From NCBI GenBank assembly GCA_003117195.1, contig BDSI01000015.1, forward strand, positions 1 to 64,000: a stretch of 64,000 nt of DNA. The letters are read 5' to 3'. A model generated the notes under the pieces. The model was not told the DNA's origin and did not search any database. It saw only the letters and a program-made list of their open reading frames with translations. The DNA comes from Eudorina sp. 2006-703-Eu-15. Its lineage: Eukaryota > Chlorophyta > Chlorophyceae > Chlamydomonadales > Volvocaceae. This document shows positions 1-11,233 of this stretch, piece by piece. A program made the position numbers and the translations under genes. The stretch's first letter is position 1, and the number at the start of each line of letters is the position of its first letter.

Positions 1-108
1 ACTTTGGTCTGCGCATCGCTGTCGCGACATCCATTCCACACCGAGTGACCTTGTTATCTTTATATCCATTATTCAACTTATATACCAAGTGTGATTGAAC
101 ATACGACA

Positions 109-2410
109 ATGAGGTCTGCCATGCTGCTTCTTGTGCTTGCGGGCATGGCCGCGCGGCGCTTGCGGGTGAGGCTACGATCCGCGACGCGGCGCAACGGTAT
201 CACGCAGTGCATCTTCAGGACCGTATCGTGCGCATCGCTTGTCCAATACTTTAAGTTGATGTACTTGATATTACAATAATAATGTGGCGACAACTCCTTT
301 TGGTTTCCATGTCCGCAATCTGCAAATTCATCTGATTTCGTTGCCAGCTTTCGGTGACTATGCTGAAATAGATATAATCCATTAACATAATACAAAGACA
401 TAATTCCGAATTTATGGATCGGATTATCTTGTTTTTGGTGCTTATCCGCAGCTCCCGCCGCAGCACCCAAGCGCCCCCGCCCGCCACAGCTCCCAGGCCG
501 CCCTCGCCGGCGCCCTCCCCCCTTCCGGCCACTGCCTTCCGCCTCATCTCGATCACCAAGTGGAACGCCAGCGCGACATCGCCAACCTGCAGGCAAGAGG
601 GATGCACAGGTTATATGATGGCACCACCGGGGTGAAGCATCTGAATGACAACTCCCAACTGTTTGGAATTATCAGGGGTCATGGCATGACGTCCACACGC
701 AACGCGTTGTATGGCGCTCTTGTACGGCATGGAGGCCGTCTGCGAAACCTCGCTCGTCCTGCTCTAAAGTTTTGCTGTTCTCTTGTCCTTTGTCCACCCG
801 CCCCATTACTGATGATATGTAGGCTATTGAGACCAACGTGTCCAGGGCCTGCAGCACATTCTTTGTGGCCGGGATCACCGGGAGCAGCACCCAGCGTGTG
901 GCTGACCCCCTGTACGGCAGCCACATCAAGGTGGGAAGCTCGCGGCGTCGTCCTGACTCGTTCCCCAGCGAGCGCGCCATCTGCATCTTCTTAAATGCGT
1001 GCGAAGGGTGTTGCGGCCGGTATCGGTGTGTAATCGATGTCCGCTCGATCGTCGTATGAGTCCGCGGCTGCAGCTATCCAAGCAACCCCCCTGGCATCCG
1101 CCTGCAGCATCCCTTCCTTCCGCATCGATGTTCACCGCCGGCCCGCCACTGGCATCTGCGCTTCGCACACAGGTGTACGACTTCCCCACGTTGGTTGCCT
1201 ACACCAACTACAGCACCTGCGTGGCGCAGCAGCCGGGTCGCCTGGTGTCACAGGCCTTTGAGATCTGGAAGGTGCGTAGCGCACGGCATGAGTGGAAGTG
1301 ACTGAGATGTGCACGTGTCTGCGGTTGTGAAAGCAACCAGATGCTGGTGGTCGGGTTCGTTGGGCTCGTACAGTAGGTCCATACGAGGTTACGGGGGGTT
1401 ACGCATGTAGAGCGCGCAGGCCTAGCTGCTGCTGCCGGCCGTTCAGCAACTGCCGAGTGCGGGGCCCGCATGTCAGGGGCGCTGCTGCTGGGTGTGGTTG
1501 TCTGGGATCGCCTTGCTCAATCGGGCAGCCGGGATGTTTCCCGGCCCTACCCCTCCCGGGCACATGTTTTATCCTCTCTCTTGCGCGCCGCACATTGCTC
1601 CGCGTGCTGCGTCCCTGCCCGCGCAGAACCGCGTGATCTACCCGTTCTTCGAGAGCGTCAGCAGTGCCACTGCGGGTAAGCACGCATGCCCATGGCATTT
1701 CGCAAAGGCTAACTTCTTGTTATCGGCCGATGTTTGAACATGAGGGGCCATGCATTCCAGGCGTCACACATCATTCACTGCTCCCTGCTGCTGCCTGTGG
1801 TTCACCCCGGTGGTACCGCACACCCGGATGGACACACGCAGGCTCCTTCTGGGCTGTCACCATCGCCAACACCACCAACGCCACTTCGCTGCGCACCGCC
1901 TTCACCGGCCTGACCACCGAGATCTCGGGCCTGCTGTCCAGCGTGCGCCAGGTGCGTGTGTGATTCGTACGGCAGCAGCGCACGTGTATGTACCTACGCA
2001 ATAACGGCGACCGGCTCCGACCCTGTCTGCTAGTCACCCGAAACGACCATGGCTGGTAGACACAGCCCCTGATAGGATCGTGCCCGAATCCTGGTCCACC
2101 ATGCGCCCAAAAAACAGTACGTACTTGGTGCTCTATCTCTTCACCTGGCTTGTGGCTGCTGTAGTTGACGAAGCCCTCTTGACGCTCCGCATACACACAG
2201 GTGGCTTCCAACGTGCCCGGCGCCGTGGCCCTGCCCCTGGACGTGGCCCACGCGGTGTCTTTCCTCAAGGCCCAGGGCGGCACCGCCTTCCTGGGCTACC
2301 TGAACGACCCGCCCACCGAGGGCCTCCCCACGCTGGACACGCAGGCCACCATCAAGAGCCTCAGCACGGTCACTCGCCGCATCCTGTTCACGCCCGTGCG
2401 CATCAAGTAG
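109..2410 (+). CDS. Secreted Pro-rich glycoprotein, tandem copy 1 (N-terminal region frame-shifted)
   Basis: Function not recognised. Exons by comparison with the other copies: 109-165, 452-592, 823-930, 1173-1271, 1627-1675, 1842-1951, 2201-2410. The protein should have a signal peptide (exon 1), a short Pro-rich stretch, then a folded domain with five N-glycosylation sequons (NAS, NVS, NYS, NTT, NAT) ending in VRIK. Here exon 1 is 57 nt instead of 58 and exon 2 is 141 instead of 143. The deletions lie in the signal region, in a C-run after the AAG codon, and just before ACATCGCC. They sum to three, so the frame is lost through the signal end and Pro-rich part and regained at the end of exon 2 (DIANLQ). 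Exons 3-7 are intact. Either the N-terminus is genuinely decayed or this part of the assembly carries indel errors. Confidence 0.7.
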
Positions 2411-3804
2411 ATTGACTCACTGGCTTGGCTGGGCTGGGCTGGGCGCCGTCGGGCATCGGGCATTAGGCTGTAGATAATGTTTGGACGGGGCGGTAGCTCA
2501 TAGCTGGGGTGCATTCATCAGCGTACGCGGGATGTATGTGATCGTGAATTGCAATGTGTTGGACGACGACGTCTGAAGGAGAGCTCTGGGCTGCTGGGGG
2601 GCGCGCGATCGAGAGACCTGTCTGCTAGTAAGAGTGCTGTGTTAGTGCATGGACAGATAGCTGCATATGTGTGAAGCGCTCGATGTGGTACGAACTGGCT
2701 CGGATGCTGAATGGTGGAAACCTACATCGGGCATGTGGGTGGCTGAAAGAGGCCATCGTATGTGCCTTTGTGCAGGTAGAGCGGTCGGTGTGGCCCGGCA
2801 AGTGGCTACGGCCGCGCTGCTCGCTGGCCCCGCTAGGGGCTCACGATAGGGAGTTTGTCCGGTGGCATGGTACGCATGCCGCGACATTGTCTAATTGCGC
2901 GCAGCGGGTCCAGCTGTGGACGCGAGAGATTCGAAATTTCGCACGTTATGTAACATGCCTACGATTTGTGTCGATGTCTTCGAGCCGGTCAAGTTCACCT
3001 CTCGTGCGAAGATCACAATTGCTGCAGCACTATTATGGAGGTTTGAGCACCCGCAAGTACCCTGTGGGCCACGCAGTGGGCTTGGCAACACACGTGCCAT
3101 CTCGATAATGGGGATACAGCGGGAGGAGGGGTTAGATCTTGACAACAGGCCACAGTGGCTGGGTGTAGGAATGGTCAAGCCAAACACACGCCAGGACCAG
3201 CTAGCAGCGCACTGGGCTCTCCATCCCCCCAAGGATGTATATGCCCGCATACATCTCAGCCGGCCTGGTCAGCAAACAGGGAATCACCGCGATGGATGGG
3301 CCAGTTCGATACGCTGTACATACTTGTGGCGCACATAGAGGCACATCCGCCACGCGTCCGTCCCTAAAGAGGCCACCGGCGGATGCATGATGAGCGAGCG
3401 AGCACCAAAACGATCGATATACATGAAGTGCACTGCGTGCCGTACACGTCGAATGATGTCACACAAGTCACACTTTTGGCGTGCGAGTAGGATCAATGAG
3501 CTACCCGCGGCCAGGCATATGGACATTCCTGCAGGCCCGGCCTGAGGCCTGTGATGTCGTACGCAGGCCGCAAGGCCCATCATACAACGAACAACCGCAC
3601 CAACGGACGCCTGCAGCGATATAAGCACTGATCGTGGCAACCTTTACCAGAACTATATTGAGTTTGGGTGTTTGAGGCGATTGCTGCGACTAATTTGACT
3701 TTGGTCTGCGCATCGCTGTCGGCGACATCCATTCCACACCGAGTGACCTTGTTATCTTTATATCCATTATTCAACTTATATACCAAGTGATTGAACATAC
3801 GACA
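2411..3804. other. Spacer between copies 1 and 2
   Basis: Non-coding spacer of about 1.4 kb holding the 3' UTR of copy 1 and the promoter/leader of copy 2. An AT-rich stretch with TTATATCC/TTATATACC lies 20-50 bp before the start codon and may be the core promoter. Both strands contain open frames of up to 147 codons, but none resembles a known protein and none is splice-compatible with the gene. Confidence 0.7.
2949..2953 (+). terminator. Putative TGTAA polyadenylation signal, copy 1
   Basis: TGTAA lies about 540 bp after the stop of copy 1. TGTAA is the usual poly(A) signal of volvocine algae, and the motif is retained at the equivalent place in copies 2 and 3, including the diverged third spacer. 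Confidence 0.45.
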
Positions 3805-6110
3805 ATGAGGTCTGCCATTGCTCTTCTTGTGCTTGCGGGCATGGCCGCCGCGGCGCTTGCGGGTGAGGCTACGATCCGCGACGCGGCGCAACGGTATCAC
3901 GCAGTGCATCTTCAGGACCGTATCGTGCGCATCGCTTGTCCAATACTTTAAGTTGATGTACTTGATATTACAATAATAATGTGGCGACAACTCCTTTTGG
4001 TTTCCATGTCCGCAATCTGCAAATTCATCTGATTCGTTGCCAGCTTTCGGTGACTATGCTGAAATAGATATAATCCATTAACATAATACAAAGACATAAT
4101 TCCGAATTTATGGATCGGATTATCTTGTTTTTGGTGCTTATCCGCAGCTCCCGCCGCAGCACCCAAGCCGCCCCCGCCCGCCACAGCTCCCAGGCCGCCC
4201 TCGCCGGCGCCCTCCCCCCCTCCGGCCACTGCCTTCCGCCTCATCTCGATCACCAAGTGGAACGCCAGCGCGGACATCGCCAACCTGCAGGCAAGAGGGA
4301 TGTACAGGTTATGATGGCACCACCGGGTGAAGCATCTATCTGAATGACAACTCCGACCTGTTTGGAATTGACAGGGGTGGCATGACGTCCACACGCAACG
4401 CGTTGTATGGCGCTCTTGTACGGCATGGAGGCCGTCTGCGAAATCCTCGCTCGTCCTGCTCTAAAGTTTTGCTGTTCTCTTGTCCTTTGTCCACCCGCCC
4501 CCATTACTGATGATATGTAGGCTATTGAGACCAACGTGTCCAGGGCCTGCAGCGCATTCTTTGTGGCCGGGATCACCGGGAGCAGCACCCAGCGTGTGGC
4601 TGACCCCCTGTACGGCAGCCACATCAAGGTGGGAAGCTCGCGGCGTCGTCCCTGACTCGTTCCCCAGCGAGCGCGCCATCTGCATCTTCTTAAATGCGTG
4701 CGACGGGTGTTGCGGCCGGTATCGGTGTGTAATCGATGTCCGCTCGATCGTCGTATGAGTCCGCGGCTGCAGCTATCCAAGCAAACCCCCTGGCATCCCG
4801 CCTGCAGCATCCCTTCCTTCCGCATCGATGTTCACCGCCGGCCCGCCACTGGCATCTGCGCTTCGCACACAGGTGTACGACTTCCCCACGTTGGTTGCCT
4901 ACACCAACTACAGCACCTGCGTGGCGCAGCAGCCGGGTCGCCTGGTGTCACAGGCCTTTGAGATCTGGAAGGTGCGTAGCGCAAGGCATGAGTGGAAGTG
5001 ACTGAGATGTGCACGTGTCTGTGGTTGTGAAAGCAACCAGATGCTGGTGGTCGGGTTCGTTGGGCTCGTACAGTAGGTCCATACGAGGTTACGGGGGGTT
5101 ACGCATGTAGAGCGCGCAGGCCTAGCTGCTGCTGCCGGTCGTTCAGCAACTGCCGAGTGCGGGGCCCGCATGTCAGGGGCGCTGCTGCTGGGTGTGGTTG
5201 TCTGGGATCGCCTCGCTCAATCGGGCAGCCGGGATGTTTCCCGGCCCTTCCCTACCCGGGCACATGTTTTATCCTCTCTCTTGCGCGCCGCACATTGCTC
5301 CGCGTGCTGCGTCCCTGCCCGCGCAGAACCGCGTGATCTACCCGTTCTTCGAGAGCGTCAGCAGTGCCACTGCGGGTAAGCACGCATGCCCATGGCATTT
5401 CGCAAAGGCTGACTTCTTGTTATCGGCCGATGTTTGAACATGAGGGGGCATGCATTCCAGGCGTCACACATCATTCACTGCTCCCTGCTGCTGCCTGTGG
5501 TTCACCCCGGTGGTACCGCACACCCGGATGGACACACGCAGGCTCCTTCTGGGCTGTCACCATCGCCAACACCACCAACGCCACTTCGCTGCGCACCGCC
5601 TTCACCGGTCTGACCACCGAGATCTCGGGCCTGCTGTCCAGCGTGCGCCAGGTGCGTGTGTGATTCGTACGGCAGCAGCGCACGTGTATGTACCTACGTG
5701 ATAACCGGCGACCGGCTCCGACCCTGTCTGCTGGTCACCCGACACGACCATGGCTGGTAGCTACAGCCCCTGATAGGATCGTGCCCGAACCCTGGTCCAC
5801 CATGCGCCCAAAAAACAGTACGTCCTTGGTGCTCTATCTCTTCACCTGGCTTGTGGCTGCTGTAGTTGACGAAGCCCTCTTGACGCTCCGCATACACACA
5901 GGTGGCTTCCAACGTGCCCGGCGCCGTGGCCCTGCCCCTGGACGTGGCCCACGCGGTGTCTTTCCTCAAGGCCCAGGGCGGCACCGCCTTCCTGGGCTAC
6001 CTGAACGACCCGCCCACCGAGGGCCTCCCACGCTGGACACGCAGGCCACCATCAAGAGCCTCAGCACGGTCACTCGCCGCATCCTGTTCACGCCCGTGCG
6101 CATCAAGTAG
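3805..6110 (+). CDS. Secreted Pro-rich glycoprotein, tandem copy 2 (C-terminal frameshift)
   Basis: Best copy for the N-terminal half. Exons 3805-3862, 4148-4290, 4521-4628, 4873-4971, 5327-5375, 5542-5651, 5902-6110. Phases agree at every junction (1, 0, 0, 0, 1, 0). Exon 1 encodes a classic signal peptide with an LLVLAG core and a small-residue AAAALA end. Exon 2 gives a Pro/Ala-rich linker (APKPPPPATAPRPPSPAPSP) followed by FRLISITKWNAS. Exons 3-7 give a domain of about 200 residues with NVS, NYS, NTT and NAT sequons and two cysteines. Intron 2 has a GC donor (CAG|GCAAG). In exon 7 one C is missing from the run after GAGGGCCT (209 nt, not 210), replacing the last ~40 residues. The family is unknown to me; a secreted, wall or matrix role is inferred only from the signal peptide and Pro-rich part. 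Confidence 0.85.
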
Positions 6111-7505
6111 ATTGACTCACTGGCTTGGCTGGGCTGGGCGCCGTGGGGCATCGGGCATCAGGATGTAGATAATGTTTGGACGGGGCGGTAGCTCATAGCT
6201 GGGGTGCATTCATCAGTGTACGCGGCGTGTATGTGATCGTGAATTGCAATGTGTTGGACGACGACGTCTGAAGGAGAGCTCTGGGCTGCTGGGGGGCGCG
6301 CGATCGAGAGACCTGTCTGCAAGTAGGAGTGCTGTGTGAGTGCACGGACAGATAGCTGCATATGTGTGAAGCGCTCGATGTGGTACGAACTGGCTCGGAT
6401 GCTGAATGGTGGCGACCTACATTGTCATCGGGCATGTGGGTGGCTGAAAGAGGCCATCGTATGTGCGTTTTTGCAGGTAGAGCGGTCGGTGTGGCCCGGC
6501 AAGTGGCTACGGCCGCGCTGCTCGCTGGCCCCGCTAGGGGCTCACGATAGGGAGTTTGTCCGGTGGCATGGTACGCATGCCGCGACATTGTCTAATTGCG
6601 CGCAGCGGGTCCAGCTGTGGACGCGAGAGATTCGAAATTTCGCACGTTATGTAACATGCCTACGATTTGTGTCGATGTCTTCGAGCCGGTCAAGTTCACC
6701 TCTCGTGCGAAGATCACAATTGCTGCAGCACTATTATGGAGGTTTGAGCACCCGCAAGTACCCTGTGGGCCACGCAGTGGGCTTGGCAACACACGTGCCA
6801 TCTCGATAATGGGGATACAGCGGGAGGAGGGGTTAGATCTTGACAACAGGCCACAGTGGCTGGGTGTAGGAATGGTCAAGCCAAACACACGCCAGGACCA
6901 GCTAGCAGCGCACTGGGCTCTCCATCCCCCCAAGGATGTATATGCCCGCATACATCTCAGCCGGCCTGGTCAGCAAACAGGGAATCACCGCGATGGATGG
7001 GCCAGTTCGATACGCTGTACATACTTGTGGCGCACATAGAGGCACATCCGCCACGCGTCCGTCCCTAAAGAGGCCACCGGCGGATGCATGATGAGCGAGC
7101 GAGCACCAAAACGATCGATATACATGAAGTGCACTGCGTGCCGTACACGTCGAATGATGTCACACAAGTCACACTTTTGGCGTGCGAGTAGGATCAATGA
7201 GCTACCCGCGGCCAGGCATATGGACATTCCTGCAGGCCCGGCCTGAGGCCTGTGATGTCGTACGCAGGCCGCAAGGCCCATCATACAACGAACAACCGCA
7301 CCAACGGACGCCTGCAGCGATATAAGCACTGATCGTGGCAACCTTTACCAGAACTATATTGAGTTTGGGTGTTTGAGGCGATTGCTGCGACTAATTTGAC
7401 TTTGGTCTGCGCATCGCTGTCGGCGACATCCATTCCACACCGAGTGACCTTGTTATCTTTATATCCATTATTCAACTTATACAACAAGTGATTGAACATA
7501 CGACA
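6111..7505. other. Spacer between copies 2 and 3
   Basis: Nearly identical to the 2,411-3,804 spacer, with scattered substitutions and a short insertion near 6,421. No gene recognised. The leader reads TTATACAACAAG here instead of TTATATACCAAG, a variant shared with copy 4. Confidence 0.7.
6650..6654 (+). terminator. Putative TGTAA polyadenylation signal, copy 2
   Basis: Equivalent of the TGTAA downstream of copy 1, about 540 bp after the copy 2 stop. Confidence 0.45.
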
Positions 7506-9816
7506 ATGAGGTCTGCCATTGCTCTTCTTGTGCTTGCGGGCATGGCCGCCGCGGCGCTTGCGGGTGAGGCTACGATCCGCGACGCGGCGCAACGGTATCA
7601 CGCAGTGCATCTTCAGGACCGTATCGTGCGCATCGCTTGTCCAATACTTAAAGTTTATGTACTTGATATTACAATAATAATGTGGCGACAACTCCTTTTG
7701 ATTTCATGTCCGCGATCTGCAAATATTCATCTGATTCGTTGCCAGCTTTCGGTGACTATGCTGAAATAGATATAATCCATTAACATAATACAAAGACATA
7801 ATTCCGAATTTATGGATCGGATTATCTTGTTTTTGGTGCTTATCCGCAGCTCCCGCCGCAGCACCCAAGCCGCCCCCGCCCGCCACAGCTCCCAGGCCGC
7901 CCTCGCCGGCGCCCTCCCCCCTCCGGCCACTGCCTTCCGCCTCATCTCGATCACCAAGTGGAACGCCAGCGCGGACATCGCCAACCTGCAGGCAAGGGGG
8001 ATGCACAGGTTATATGATGGCACCACCGGGTGAAGCATCTATCTGAATGACAACTCCCACCTGTTTGGAATTGACAGGGGTCATGGCATGACGTCCACAC
8101 GCAACGCGTTGTATGGCGCTCTTGTACGGCATGGAGGCCGTCTCGAAATCCTCGCTCGTCCTGCTCTAAAGTTTTGCTGTTCTCTTGTCCTTTGTCCACC
8201 CTCCCCCATTACTGATGATATGTAGGCTATTGAGACCAACGTGTCCAGGGCCTGCAGCGCATTCTTTGTGGCCGGAATCACCGGGAGCAGCACCCAGCGT
8301 GTGGCTGACCCCCTGTACGGCAGCCACATCAAGGTGGGAAGCTCGCGGCGTCGTCCCTGACTCGTTCCCCAGCGAGCGCGCCATCTGCATCTTCTTAAAT
8401 GCGTGCGACGGGTGTTGCGGCCGGTATCGGTGTGTAATCGATGTCCGCTCGATCGTCGTATGAGTCCGCGGCTGCAGCTATCCAAGCAAACCCCCTGGCA
8501 TCCCGCCTGCAGCATCCCTTCCTTCCGCATCGATGTTCACCGCCGGCCCGCCACTGGCATCTGCGCTTCGCACACAGGTGTACGACTTCCCCACGTTGGT
8601 TGCCTACACCAACTACAGCACCTGCGTGGCGCAGCAGCCGGGTCGCCTGGTGTCACAGGCCTTTGAGATCTGGAAGGTGCGTAGCGCAAGGCATGAGTGG
8701 AAGTGACTGAGATGTGCACGTGTCTGTGGTTGTGAAAGCAACCAGATGCTGGTGGTCGGGTTCGTTGGGCTCGTACAGTAGGTCCATACGAGGTTACGGG
8801 GGGTTACGCATGTAGAGCGCGCAGGCCTAGCTGCTGCTGCCGGTCGTTCAGCAACTGCCGAGTGCGGGGCCCGCATGTCAGGGGCGCTGCTGCTGGGTGT
8901 GGTTGTCTGGGATCGCCTCGCTCAATCGGGCAGCCGGGATGTTTCCCGGCCCTTCCCTACCCGGGCACATGTTTTATCCTCTCTCTTGCGCGCCGCACAT
9001 TGCTCCGCGTGCTGCGTCCCTGCCCGCGCAGAACCGCGTGATCTACCCGTTCTTCGAGAGCGTCAGCAGTGCCACTGCGGGTAAGCACGCATGCCCATGG
9101 CATTTCGCAAAGGCTGACTTCTTGTTATCGGCCGATGTTTGAACATGAGGGGGCATGCATTCCAGGCGTCACACATCATTCACTGCTCCCTGCTGCTGCC
9201 TGTGGTTCACCCCGGTGGTACCGCACACCCGGATGGACACACGCAGGTTCCTTCTGGGCTGTCACCATCGCCAACACCACCAACGCCACTTCGCTGCGCA
9301 CCGCCTTCACCGGTCTGACCACCGAGATCTCGGGCCTGCTGTCCAGCGTGCGCCAGGTGCGTGTGTGATTCGTACGGCAGCAGCGCACGTGTATGTACCT
9401 ACGTGATAACCGGCGACCGGCTCCGACCCTGTCTGCTGGTCACCCGACACGACCATGGCTGGTAGCTACAGCCCCTGATAGGATCGTGCCCGAACCCTGG
9501 TCCACCATGCGCCCAAAAAACAGTACGTCCTTGGTGCTCTATCTCTTCACCTGGCTTGTGGCTGCTGTAGTTGACGAAGCCCTCTTGACGCTCCGCATAC
9601 ACACAGGTGGCTTCCAACGTGCCCGGCGCCGTGGCCCTGCCCCTGGACGTGGCCCACGCGGTGTCTTTCCTCAAGGCCCAGGGCGGCACCGCCTTCCTGG
9701 GCTACCTGAACGACCCGCCCACCGAGGGCCTCCCCACGCTGGACACGCAGGCCACCATCAAGAGCCTCAGCACGGTCACTCGCCGCATCCTGTTCACGCC
9801 CGTGCGCATCAAGTAG
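7506..9816 (+). CDS. Secreted Pro-rich glycoprotein, tandem copy 3 (exon 2 frameshift)
   Basis: Exons 7506-7563, 7850-7991, 8226-8333, 8578-8676, 9032-9080, 9247-9356, 9607-9816. Everything matches copy 2, except that exon 2 is 142 nt rather than 143: the C-run in the Pro-rich linker (CCTCCCCCCTCC) has six Cs instead of seven. This shifts the frame before FRLISITKW. Exon 7 has its full 210 nt and ends LFTPVRIK-stop. The same six-C state is in copy 4, so it is either a shared real mutation or a systematic homopolymer call. Intron 2 again has a GC donor. Function unknown; a small secreted glycoprotein. Confidence 0.8.
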
Positions 9817-11233
9817 ATTGACTCACTGGCTTGGCTGGGCTGGGCGCCGTGGGGCATCGGGCATCAGGATGTAGATAATGTTTGGACGGGGCGGTAGCTC
9901 ATAGCTGGGGTGCATTCATCAGTGTACGCGGCGTGTATGTGATCGTGAATTGCAATGTGTTGGACGACGACGTCTGAAGGAGAGCTCTGGGCTGCTGGGG
10001 GGCGCGCGATCGAGAGACCTGTCTGCAAGTAGGAGTGCTGTGTGAGTGCACGGACAGATAGCTGCATATGTGTGAAGCGCTCGATGTGGTACGAACTGGC
10101 TCGGATGCTGAATGGTGGCGACCTACATTGTCATCGGGCATGTGGGTGGCTGAAAGAGGCCATCGTATGTGCCTTTGTGCAGGTAGAGCGGTGTGGCCCG
10201 GCAAGTGGCTACGGCCGCGCTGCTCACTGCCCCGCTAGGGGCCCACGATAGGGGGTTTGTCCGGCGGCATGGTACGCGTGCTGCGACGTTGTCTAATTGC
10301 GCGCAGCGGGTCCAGCTGTGCGTGGGTCGTACCATGATGGCGCGAGAGACTCGAAATGTCGCACGTTCTGTAACACTTACTATGATTTGTGTCGATGTCT
10401 TCGAGCCGGTCAAGTTCACCTCTCGTGCGAAGATCACAATTGCTGCAGCATTATGGAGGTTTGAGCACCCGCAAGCACCCGCAAGTACCCTGTGGGCCAC
10501 GCAGTGGGCTTGGCAACACACGTGCCATCTCGATAATGGGGATACAGCGGGAGGAGGGGTTAGATCTTGACAACAGGCCACAGTGGCTGGGTGTAGGAAT
10601 GGTCAAGCCAAACACACGCCAGGACCAGCTAGCAGCGCACTGGGCTCTCCATCCCCCCCAAGGATGTATATGCCCGCATACATCTCAGCCGGCCTGGTCA
10701 GCAAACAGGGAATCACCGCGATGGATGGGCCAGTTCGATACGCTGTACATACTTGTGGCGCACATAGAGGCACATCCGCCACGCGTCCGTCCCTAAAGAG
10801 GCCACCGGCGGATGCATGATGAGCGAGCGAGCACCAAAACGATCGATATACATGAAGTGCACTGCGTGCCGTACACGTCGAATGATGTCACACAAGTCAC
10901 ACTTTTGGCGTGCGAGTAGGATCAATGAGCTACCCGCGGCCAGGCATATGGACATTCCTGCAGGCCCGGCCTGAGGCCTGTGATGTCGTACGCAGGCCGC
11001 AAGGCCCATCATACAACGAACAACCGCACCAACGGACGCCTGCAGCGATATAAGCACTGATCGTGGCAACCTTTACCAGAACTATATTGAGTTTGGGTGT
11101 TTGAGGCGATTGCTGCGACTAATTTGACTTTGGTCTGCGCATCGCTGTCGGCGACATCCATTCCACACCGAGTGACCTTGTTATCTTTATATCCATTATT
11201 CAACTTATACAACAAGTGATTGAACATACGACA
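9817..11233. other. Spacer between copies 3 and 4 (diverged block)
   Basis: Homologous to the other spacers but with a diverged stretch at about 10,180-10,490: several substitutions, a short insertion (around 10,320-10,340) and a direct repeat of CCCGCAAG around 10,470. From about 10,500 to copy 4 it is again almost identical to the other units. No gene recognised. Confidence 0.7.
10369..10373 (+). terminator. Putative TGTAA polyadenylation signal, copy 3
   Basis: TGTAA kept in the diverged spacer block although neighbouring bases changed, which supports a function in 3'-end formation. Confidence 0.45.

Noticed and set aside
3580..3990. 136-codon minus-strand frame repeated in each array unit, overlapping exon 1
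   Set aside because: It recurs only because the unit recurs. It overlaps the signal-peptide exon antisense and looks like no known protein.
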